From Podarcis raffonei (Eukaryota; Chordata; Lepidosauria; Squamata; Lacertidae), in assembly GCF_027172205.1 (NCBI RefSeq), contig NC_070614.1, positions 42,957,001 through 43,021,000 of the forward strand: DNA of 64,000 nt, given 5' to 3'. Shown in pieces: positions 55,654 to 64,000 of this stretch. Within the stretch, counting starts at the first letter, position 1, and every line of letters starts with the position of its first letter. The notes beneath the pieces are model-generated. The model ran no database searches. It saw nothing but the letters and a program-made list of their open reading frames with translations, and was not told the DNA's origin. The position numbers were made by a program, and so were the translations under genes.

Positions 55654-56607
55654 ATGGAACAATGGAACCATACAGTAGTGGAGATGGAACAACTGAACTA
55701 TACAGTAGTGGCAGAGTTTGTTCTCCAGGGATTATCACAGATCTGGGAGCTGCAGCTGTTCCTCTGTTGTCTCCTCCTGCTCTTCTATGTCATCATCCTA
55801 CCTGGGAACATCCTGATCATTGTGACCATTTTGAAATATTCCCATCTGGGATCCCCCATGTTTTTCTTCTTGGCCAATTTGGCTTTGATGGACATCTGCT
55901 ACAGCTGTGTCATCCCTCCAAAGATGATAGCCAACGTCTTGGCTGGCTGCAGAACCATCTCCTACAGGGGCTGCATTGCGCAGCTTTTCTTCATTCATTT
56001 TCTGGGTGGGGCCGAGATCAACCTCCTTATTGCCATGGCTGTGGATCGGTATGTAGCCATCTGCCACCCACTGCACTATGCCACTGTGATGACCAGAGTG
56101 GTTTGCTGGATGTTAGTTGTAGGTTCATGGGCAGGAGGATTCATACATTCTATAATCCAGGTGATTCTCATCATACCACTTCCTTTCTGTGGCCCCAATG
56201 AACTGGACAATTTCTTTTGCGACATCACCCAGATCATCAAGCTGGCTTGCACCAACACTTATGCATTAGAATTTGTCATGTTTGTTAACAGTGGTCTGGT
56301 CACTACTGGATGTTTCATCCTCCTCCTCATTTCATATGGGGCTTTGCTGGTCAAGGTGAGGACAGGCTCTGGTCAAGGGAAGAGCAAAGCCTCCTCTACG
56401 TGCATCACCCACATCATCATTGTCTTCATCATGTTTGGTCCGGCTATCTACATCTACTGCCGCCCCTTCCAAGATTTCCCCTTTGACAAGATAGTGGCTT
56501 TTTTCCACACTGTGGTCTTCCCTTTGATGAACCCCACGATCTACACACTCAGGAACAAGGAGATCAAAGTTGCTATGTGGAGACTGATGATGAAGTATAA
56601 AATTTAG
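55654..56607 (+). CDS. Class II olfactory receptor, family-4-like (OR no. 8)
   Basis: A 317-residue odorant receptor. The acceptor TTATTTGACTGCAG (AG at 55635-55636) precedes the in-frame ATG at 55654. The N-terminus is a tandem duplication: MEQWNHTVVE then MEQLNYTVVA (30-nt units, 25 of 30 bases alike), so it has two sequons (N5, N15). Starting at the second Met (55684) would give the usual length. An out-of-frame ATG at 55641 precedes both. Landmarks: PMFFFLANLALMD, MAVDRY at 128-133, PFCGPNELDNFFCDITQIIK, KASSTCITH, YIYCRPFQDF, and NPTIYTLRN. TM3 reads GGAEINLL against AAEMFLL in its neighbours. A poly(A)-like AATAAA lies near 56780. Confidence 0.95.
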   Translation: MEQWNHTVVEMEQLNYTVVAEFVLQGLSQIWELQLFLCCLLLLFYVIILPGNILIIVTILKYSHLGSPMFFFLANLALMDICYSCVIPPKMIANVLAGCRTISYRGCIAQLFFIHFLGGAEINLLIAMAVDRYVAICHPLHYATVMTRVVCWMLVVGSWAGGFIHSIIQVILIIPLPFCGPNELDNFFCDITQIIKLACTNTYALEFVMFVNSGLVTTGCFILLLISYGALLVKVRTGSGQGKSKASSTCITHIIIVFIMFGPAIYIYCRPFQDFPFDKIVAFFHTVVFPLMNPTIYTLRNKEIKVAMWRLMMKYKI

Positions 56608-57262
56608 GCAGATATCTGAAAGGAAAATAGAGTGTAGTGCTTCAGTGATCACTTTATGTTTTACTTTATCATCCCAGTTTCTTGGACTAATGTTGTAGTA
56701 ACACAGTAGTGTATTTATAGTGAGTGCATATCATCAAAGGTAAATTTTAAAGTTTATTTGAAATGAAGTATTTCTATGAAATAAAGTGATATAAGTGAGT
56801 GAAATTGATTTTCAACACTGTAGTCTAATTAACTGTGTAGTAAAGCTAGCACATATTTTTTAATAACTTTGGAATAACTTGCCAAAACCAATCTTCATGC
56901 TGGAAAATGTTAGCTATTTTTGAGTCATTCAGATTTGTGCTGCAGTTTCACCCCCAAACCTTTGTAGTAAAATAGACTCCTTAAACAAAACTTGAAGATG
57001 AATCTTTACTTGTTAGGATGGCAACAACTGAACAAGCTGTATTATTTATATATTGAGTTCAATACAATTTATTTCTCTCCCTTGAGCCCAAGGGAGGGTT
57101 TGGTCTTCTTGTTCCAAAAATACAGACTTTCATAGCAATGCATAAATCGTTAGTCCATTACATGCCTGTCTTCATAATTTTTTCTTGACTGAGCCTGCTT
57201 GAAGTCTTCACACTCCCATGTTCTCAGGCAACAAAATGACAGCAAACACCCCCATCCTCACA

Positions 57263-57265
<3 letters not shown>
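56608..57265. other. 3' flank of OR no. 8; no gene seen
   Basis: AT-rich, with 'atgaaataaagtg' near 56776-56788 as a candidate poly(A) site. Nothing else. Confidence 0.5.

Positions 57266-57308
<43 letters not shown>
57266..57308. repeat. (CA)n microsatellite
   Basis: About 21 uninterrupted CA units. Confidence 0.95.
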
Positions 57309-57310
<2 letters not shown>

Positions 57311-58765
57311 TTTAAAGGCAGTTAACAAGTTAAAAAGGCAATACAATTTATGCTTTGTAAAATCCATTTTCTTTGTAAAATACAGTACAAAACTAACAGG
57401 AAACACTTCAAGCACATTTGTTTCCTTCACATCTTCCTACTTACACACACTTCCAAGTGTTGGAAATGTTGAGAACATTCTCCTAATAATGACGAGTATT
57501 TGTAATAAGTTATCAACTTTTGTTCCAATCATTAGACATTCTAGGAATATTCAAGTGTAATCTATGGAGCAGAGGTGGGTACGTTGTGACCCTCAAGACA
57601 TTGCTGGACTCCAACTCCCATCATTCCTGACCAATGGCCATGCTGGCTGAAGCTGATGGGAGTTGGTGTCCAGTGACATATTTAGGGTTTATGTGCCCAA
57701 GCCTCCTATAGAGGAACCCTGTATTATTAAAATTGCACAGAAAACAAAAAAAAAAACCTGATACATTTCTGTGCAATCCAAACTCATGATCTACCTATAT
57801 TGAATGCCCTGATATTCTTTTACCATATAGCTGTGAGTTTGCATTTCTTAGTACAGAAAGTATTGATCTGATATGTAGAGATCTTTCTTATTCTAATTAA
57901 TTCAAGATGGTTTCTGGAAGCTTCTCTGTGTGAAAGAAACAAGCAGAAGGTTCATGATGTTTGGATTATTCCTTCAGAGAAGCTGAACCTGGGTTTCACT
58001 TTCCTTTCTGTCTTTCTTTCCTTTTGGTGTGGTGTTCTGTACATAGTATGCTTAGTGTTAAGGTTTAGACTTATTATAATTTATTATAAGTTTAAGTTAA
58101 GTCTGCTGCAACTAGAGTTCTTATGGACAGTGCCAGTCCTGAATGTATTGGATTTGTGACCATTGTGCTACTTTGCCTTCAATAGCAGTAAAGCTCTGCT
58201 GGATGAAATACAATTGCCTCTTGTCTATTTACTGGGAATCCTACAATTCTACAAGTTTTTACTCTGCTAACTATACATTGGAGTTCTGCTCTGGGTGATA
58301 TTGAGTAGAATTTCATGACAATAGCCAGTTTTACTATTTTTACTATTTTTACTATTTAACAGCACCACAAAGCCAAATTAGGCAACACTAATCTAAATAA
58401 CCAATCACACAACTTCCCTGTAAGATATGGCTACATAAGATATGACAATTAGAATAAGATCTGTTATTTGATTATTGATGTAAATCCCCAAAATGTATTT
58501 TTTATTGTTAAGTTTTTACCTCTATCTTCAGTACATTTTATTTTAATGCTTTGGCTAGTGGCTGATGCAAATAAAGATTCTTCTGATTCTACATGAACAT
58601 GTTGCAGTGCCAGTTAATAACTGGCATTCTGTCAACGTGGAAAAGAGCAAATTTCTCCACTGCTGATAAGAATCCAGAGCAGGCCTGACAGGATTTCAGA
58701 GCCCATCAAGCAAAAGCAGAGTCATCAAGAAAGGCAGGAGTCAAAGAGTGACAATCCAGCTAACA
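57309..58765. other. No gene seen; fold-back repeat at 57575-57670
   Basis: The fold-back repeat has arms 'ggactccaactcccatcat' and 'gatgggagttggtgtcc'. Elsewhere this is AT-rich DNA with a triplet of 'tttttactat' units at about 58330-58358. No coding signal. Confidence 0.5.
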
Positions 58766-58773
58766 GTTGCAGT

Positions 58774-59092
58774 CAGTGCCGGATTTACGTATAAGCTAAA
58801 CAAGCTATAGCTTAGGGTCCCACTCTCTTGGGGCCCTCAAAAAATGTAAAGGAAAAAAACCTGGATGTACATTTCCAAAATATAAGATAAAAAACAAATA
58901 AAATAAAACCTACATAGAGGAAAAGTGTTTTGTGTTGTGTATGGACCTATTAGGTCCATAAATTACCATATAGCATGTATTCAACACACACAAAACAGCA
59001 ACAATTTGTTGTTGATAAAGGACAGCTAGACATATAAAGGGCCCCATTACCTTCAGTAGCTTAGGGCCTCATCAAACCAAAATCTGGCCCTG
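58774..59092 (+). mobile_element. hAT-type MITE with 8-bp target duplication
   Basis: Left end CAGTGCCGGATTT and right end AAATCTGGCCCTG are inverted repeats. A perfect 8-bp duplication GTTGCAGT lies at 58766-58773 and 59093-59100. Length 319 bp, no coding capacity. The 8-bp target and CAG-type ends are hAT traits. Confidence 0.85.
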
Positions 59093-59100
59093 GTTGCAGT

Positions 59101-59892
59101 AAGCTGATCAAAAGTAGATGAGAGAAATTAACAGTAATGCAACAATCATGTCTACCAAAGGAAGAGATTGTTCAGATAAAATGCTATCACAATCATGTCA
59201 GCAAAGCCAGGGATTATTCAGTATCTAGTGTTGATGGGCAAATGTTAACTCAGGGGTAGGAAACCTCTGTCCCATGGGTCAGTCTTGCCCCTCCCGGGAG
59301 TCCAAGATGACTCATGAGGCCATATTCTGCAAACCACACCCACCTGTCATCATCTAATGTAATTGGGTGACATCACCTGATGGGTGGAACAGTGGGGTTC
59401 AATCCTGTTGGGGGTCTGCTTTGTCAGCACATTGCCTGAAGATTCAAAGGGCAGCACGAGCTGTTTGAAATCCCTGCTTTAAACAGCCCCATGCTACTTC
59501 CGAACCTCCAAAAACTGATAATTTATAGGACTTCCAAACTTCCCTGCATTGTACTTTGAAGTCCTGGCAGCTGAAGCTCCAAAGCTGACTTTTTAATAAA
59601 GTTCTTGATGCTAACTTTTTAATAAGGTCCTTGGGAGGCAATGGAAGGAGCTGCTCCTAAGGGCCCTGGATGTCCTTGAATAGGCAACTTCTTCTCCCCA
59701 CTTTTGGCTCTCCTAGGGCCAGAAGCCATATAACCATGGAGATGGATGAGGGAGCCTAGTGGTGCCTCAAGGACTGCTAGAAAATTAGGGAGGGCAATTG
59801 GGAACTGGTAAGAGGCAGCTTTCTCTCAATTCTACAGCCCTTTCCTTATCCTTCCTTGTTCTTCTGCAGCTCTTCTTACCCCTTCTTTTCCT
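59101..59892. other. No gene seen
   Basis: Ordinary intergenic DNA; 'aataaggtccttgggaggca' near 59622 echoes 53680, a distant trace of duplication F. No domain in any frame. Confidence 0.45.
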
Positions 59893-60075
59893 TCTCACTT
59901 GTTGTTGTTGTTTAGTCGTTTAGTCGTGTCTGACTCTTCGTGACCCCATGGACCAGAGCACGCCAGGCACTCCTGTCTTCCCCTGGCTCCCCCAGTTTGG
60001 TCAAACTCATGCTGGTAGCTTCAAGAACACTATCCAACCATCTTGTCCTCTGTCGTCCCCTTCTCCCTCCTTCTC
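59893..60075 (-). mobile_element. BovB/RTE LINE 3' end, minus strand
   Basis: The reverse strand encodes the end of the BovB polyprotein (HEESDT and similar after a Trp-Gly) and terminates in 'gactaaacaacaacaacaag'. The T/G-rich (GTT)n at about 59900-59915 is the tail. Only the last ~50 codons remain. Confidence 0.8.
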
Positions 60076-61169
60076 ACTAGTCACAACTAAAGAGGAAGGA
60101 AAGTAGATTGGGCCACTGGCGGAGGAATGAGGTAAACTGATTATTATTTTTTTTGCTCCTTTCTTTCTGCCACTGTAGCCCTTCAAGGAACAGGCACATT
60201 CCCTTCTGGACAAGGACTTTCTGGACAAGCACCCACAACACTTTCACCCATACAGTATATGAGTATTGGCACCTCGTTTTTAAACAAAAGAAAGCATAGA
60301 TATTGGGGGGGGGGATACTTGCATAAATATGAAAAGTGGGAGAAATACATAGAAAAATGTGTACAATGTACTTTTTTTAAGGAGAGTTCACATACTGGTG
60401 TGGAAATTGGGGAAATGAATTTAATACTGGTGAAATAAGCATCAGAGAAAGAAAAATCAACAGATCTATCCATTTCTAGGTTACCCAGAGCATAAGCATA
60501 CAAGAGTGAAGATCTGATCAGGAAGGAAACTAGGGATCATTTTCTTCCCTTATAATGAGGAGCCCATTGGCTGTTGTTAGGTTGTATTGATGCAGGGTGT
60601 CTAAGAGCTGAACTGTCCTTGTTTCAAATGCTAGATTTGCTAAGTTATGCCATAGAGATCCTTGTGCTGTAGTTCCTATTGACTGAAATAACACACTTGT
60701 TTCTGGCTGAAATCACTACTAAGAAGGTTTGAATTCCACTAAGAGCTTGCCTCTTGCTTTGCCATTTCTGTGGACAGGACACATGGGTGCTGGAATCACA
60801 CAAGAGTGATCCTGACCTGCTGTATTTATGAGCTAAAGCTGCAGAGACCAAATGGATCGACATGAGCCTTTTTCCTGCTCCCTGCTGCTTGAAGTACTGC
60901 AACACACTCAATTTTGGGGGGAATTGATCAGCGCTTCTTGCTGGCACTTGCTGGAATGGTATAACTTGCAAAACTCTCAACTTTTGCACCTGGGTGGAGC
61001 ACACAAAAGAATAATCAACCGCACCACTGGAGTACCTGTGAGTAAGGCCAAGGAACACACTCTTTCATTACCACATCTAGACCTTGAGAGGAGTGGGAAC
61101 GTTTGAAGTGGGTGGCAACTTTATGGTTTTGTCTATGTTAATTTATGGTTTTGTCTGTGTTACTAGTGT
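60076..61169. other. No gene seen
   Basis: A G run at about 60305-60314. The overlapping frames at 60645-61106 on both strands have no recognisable domain. Confidence 0.5.
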
Positions 61170-62002
61170 CTTAGAATCATAGAGTTGGAAGAGACCACAA
61201 GGGCCATCAAGTCCAACCCCCTGCCAAGCAGGAAACACCATCAGAGCACTCCTGACATATGGTTGTCAAGCCTTTGCTTAAAAACCTCCAAAGAAGGAGA
61301 CTCCACCACACTCCTTGGCAGCAAATTCCACTGTCGAACAGCTCTTACTGTCAGGAAGTTCTTCCTAATGTTTAGGTGGAATCTTCTTTCTTGTCATTTG
61401 GATCCATTGCTCCATGTCCGCTTCTCTGGAGCAGCAGAAAACAACCTTTCTCCCTCCTCTATGTGACATCCTTTTATATATTTGAACATGGCTATCATAT
61501 CACCCCTTAACCTCCTCTTCTCCAGGCTAAACATGCCCAGCTCCCTTAGCCGTTCCTCATAAGGCATCGTTTCCAGGCCTTTGACCATTTTGGTTGCCCT
61601 CCTCTGGACACGTTCCAGTTTGTCAGTGTCCTTCTTGAACTGTGGTGCCCAGAACTGGACACAGTACTCCAGGTGAGGTCTGACCAGAGCAGAATACAGT
61701 GGCACTATTACTTCCCTTGATCTAGATGCTATACTCCTATTGATGCAGCCCAGAATTGCATTGGCTTTTTTAGCTGCCGCGTCACACTGTTGGCTCATGT
61801 CAAGTTTGTGGTCAACCAAGACTCCTAGATCCTTTTCACATGTAGTGCTCTCAAGCCAGGTGTCACCCATCTTGTATTTGTGCCTCTCATTTTTTTTGCC
61901 CAAGTGCAATACTTTACATTTCTCCCTGTTAAAATTCATCTTGTTTGTTTTGGCCCAGTTCTCTAATCTGTCAAGGTCGTTTTGAAGTGTGATCCTGTCT
62001 TG
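61170..62002 (-). mobile_element. CR1 LINE, 5' truncated, minus strand
   Basis: The minus-strand frame 61939-61394 is the C-terminal part of CR1 reverse transcriptase: [72 protein letters not shown]. The frame is open for 181 residues, so this copy is fairly young. The 3' end at the left (about 61170-61185) has the CR1 terminal word CTATGATTCTAAG. Confidence 0.92.
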
Positions 62003-62642
62003 CTGCCATCACTTGCTGATTTATATAAATAGTGTTGTTTGGCAATACACAAACATGATCAGGTTTAAGAATTAAGGGCACTTATGATGGAGCTTTGAGG
62101 AAGGTGAGGGCTCATTTGCAGAGAGGAGAATAAATTTTACCAACAGATGGAAAGAGCATATAGTTTATGGATCCCACATTAGTTAACCTTCGCTCTTCCT
62201 GATGTTTCTGAACTACAACTCCTGTCCTTCACTGATAACATGGCTGATGGAAGTTGTAGTCTAACAACATATGGAGGCCCACAGGTTGCCTAACCCTGAA
62301 CTAATGATCCAAACTCTCTCCATTTTTAAAATATGTTCTGGAGTTTTAAGAAGCATAAGATTTTGGAAGTTCTAAAACAGATTGTACAGGTCTCCTTATC
62401 TGCCAACTCACCCCTTCCTTTTCAATAAATGGCATCCCACAGAGATGTGCCACAACATCTACACTTCTCTGTGCAAAATTGAGTTGATCCAGACATAACT
62501 TAGAAGGTTCATCTTTTCTTGGCCAGCCTACTAACTGGCTGCATGTAGAGGAATGCATACAAGTGAGGGGGAGGGAATGCTGTGATTGTTTTCTATTTAA
62601 TGTCTTCATCATTGTTCCACTTCAAGGCTATAATCTGCAAGG
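62003..62642 (+). promoter_or_regulatory. Upstream sequence and intron end of OR no. 9
   Basis: A fold-back repeat lies at about 62195-62300. 'ggccagcctactaactggct' at about 62520-62540 matches sequence before OR no. 7. The acceptor TTGTTCCACTTCAAG has its AG at 62625-62626. No gene seen. Confidence 0.4.
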
Positions 62643-63584
62643 ATGGAAAATGGGACTCATACAGTAGTGGTCGAGTTTGTTCTCCAGGAAATATCAGAGA
62701 TCTGGTTGGTGCAACTGTTTCTCTGTACCCTACTCCTGCTCTTCTATGCCATCATCCTACCTGGAAATGTCCTCATCATTATGACAATTAGGCATGACCC
62801 CCATTTGGGATCCCCCATGTTTTTCTTCTTGGCCAACCTGGCCTTCATGGACATCTGCTACAGCTGTGTCACAACTCCGAAGATCATAGCCAACTTCTTG
62901 GCTGGCTGCAGAACCATCTCCTACAGAGACTGCATGGCTCAGCTTTTTTTCATTCATTTCCTTGGTGGGGCAGAGATCATTCTCCTTATTTCCATGGCTG
63001 TGGATCGCTATGTGGCCATCTGCCACCCAATGCACTATGTCACTGTGGTGACCAGAGTGGTTTGCTGGGCTATGCTGGTGTGTGCATGGGCTGCAGGTTT
63101 CATACACTCCATGATCCAGGTCATTCTCATTGCCCCACTGCCTTTTTGTGGCCCCAATGAGTTGGACAACTTCTTTTGTGACATAACCCAGATCATCAAG
63201 CTGGCTTGCACCAACACTAATACATTAGAGTTTGTCATGTTTGTTAACAGTGGTCTGGTCACTACTGGATGTTTCATCCTCCTCCTCATTTCATATGTGG
63301 CCCTCCTTGTCAAGGTGAGGAAGGGCTCAAGCCAAGGGAAGAACAAAGCCTCCTCTACATGCATGACCCACATCATCATTATCTTCATTATGTTTGGCCC
63401 AGCTATCTATATCTATTGTCGTCCTTTCCAGGACCACCCGTTTGACAAGGTGGTGGCCTTTTTCCACACTGTGATCTTCCCTGTGATGAACCCCATGATC
63501 TACACACTGAGGAACAGGGAGATCAAAGTTGCTATGTGGAAACTGTTGAAAAAAATTCAAAATTTCCAGACAAGTGAAAGATAA
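62643..63584 (+). CDS. Class II olfactory receptor, family-4-like (OR no. 9)
   Basis: A 313-residue odorant receptor, right-most of the array. The start is the first ATG after the acceptor (MENGTHTVVVEF; sequon NGT at residue 3). Landmarks: PMFFFLANLAFMD, MAVDRY at 118-123, PFCGPNELDNFFCDITQIIK, KASSTCMTH before TM6, YIYCRPFQDH, and NPMIYTLRN. Before TM1 it has LQEISEIW where the other members of the subfamily have LQGLSQxW, so the Gly of the common LxGLS motif is Glu. The tail is a few residues longer than in OR nos. 6 and 7 (KKIQNFQTSER). It groups with OR no. 8 by MAVDRY and GGAE in TM3. Confidence 0.96.
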   Translation: MENGTHTVVVEFVLQEISEIWLVQLFLCTLLLLFYAIILPGNVLIIMTIRHDPHLGSPMFFFLANLAFMDICYSCVTTPKIIANFLAGCRTISYRDCMAQLFFIHFLGGAEIILLISMAVDRYVAICHPMHYVTVVTRVVCWAMLVCAWAAGFIHSMIQVILIAPLPFCGPNELDNFFCDITQIIKLACTNTNTLEFVMFVNSGLVTTGCFILLLISYVALLVKVRKGSSQGKNKASSTCMTHIIIIFIMFGPAIYIYCRPFQDHPFDKVVAFFHTVIFPVMNPMIYTLRNREIKVAMWKLLKKIQNFQTSER

Positions 63585-64000
63585 CTATGGCATAGCATTG
63601 CAATACTTGCTTTTATTCTTATGCTTCCTTGCACTTAATCATTATTCGTTAGATTTCTTCCACACCCTTTGCTTAGTGAATTCCAGAGACGACAGTAGAT
63701 TAACAATACATATTTTGAAGAGCAAAGAAGAGGACTCTAGAACAACTCTTATTTTAAATACCTCTGCTATATGTTGGCTATAGAAGCTGTGATACATTGC
63801 TGAGGGGGGCAGGAGGAGAGAAGAGGAAAGCAAGTCTTCAGGCACCAGTTAAGTCTATGTCTCATCCAGAAATTATAGCCAAAGACATTTTTGCAAATTT
63901 AAAAAATCCATCCGGACAGAAACTTTACCTCTAAAAAAGAGGACATGGTCTGGAAAAAGAGGACACATTGGAATCCTAACTGAGTAGATAGATTCAGACC
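63585..64000. other. 3' flank of OR no. 9; no gene seen
   Basis: AT-rich sequence to the window end. No further receptor sequence is visible. Confidence 0.5.

Noticed and set aside
55530-56201. 223-codon frame as a separate protein
   Set aside because: It is the +1 frame of OR no. 8, and similar shadows occur in its paralogues. Kept only as a translation-control observation.

Overview
The window is vertebrate nuclear DNA, most likely from a squamate reptile (a lizard). It carries intronless olfactory receptor coding exons set in repeats typical of squamates. These are tRNA-headed SINEs with (ACCTTT)n tails (Sauria type), CR1, L1 and BovB/RTE LINE pieces, a Penelope-like fragment with a hammerhead-like motif, and MITEs of Tc1/mariner (Tigger-like) and hAT type. 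I cannot name the species.

Nine intact olfactory receptor (OR) coding exons are present, all on the + strand and all class II, family-4-like. They are at 4974-5912, 12585-13577, 19836-20786, 30335-31285, 39154-40098, 44652-45575, 52183-53097, 55654-56607 and 62643-63584. A tenth survives only as its last codons (24412-24450). Each intact exon follows a good splice acceptor, as expected for OR genes with a noncoding 5' exon. Two subfamilies lie side by side. The left five keep MAYDRY at the end of TM3. The right four have MAIDRY or MAVDRY, and PMFFFL in TM2.

Region by region: 1-12.5 kb holds two divergent receptors among LINE, SINE and MITE debris. From 17.3 to 40.1 kb there are four copies of one duplicated unit, each an upstream block, an OR exon and a 3' flank. 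In the second copy the exon has been deleted. The upstream blocks keep candidate 5' splice donors and a recurrent 14-bp motif, so they may hold the promoter and first exon. From 41.1 to 53.5 kb is a second duplication pair whose OR exons share a 401-bp identical tract, which suggests gene conversion. A 3.8-kb L1 on the minus strand sits between them, inserted into an older SINE and itself carrying a younger SINE. From 53.5 to 64 kb are two further receptors of the right-hand subfamily, with CR1, BovB and hAT-type repeats.

The most unusual non-receptor signals are three. A 40-bp perfect hairpin adjoins a hammerhead-like motif (18017-18216). A complete tRNA-Gln(CTG) sequence is fused to a SINE and was inserted as one retrotransposed unit with an 11-bp target duplication (21745-22217). 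Several clean insertions have readable target duplications. Known function of the receptor products: odorant-binding seven-helix receptors in the cilia of olfactory sensory neurons, coupled to the olfactory G protein. No other host protein-coding gene was recognised.
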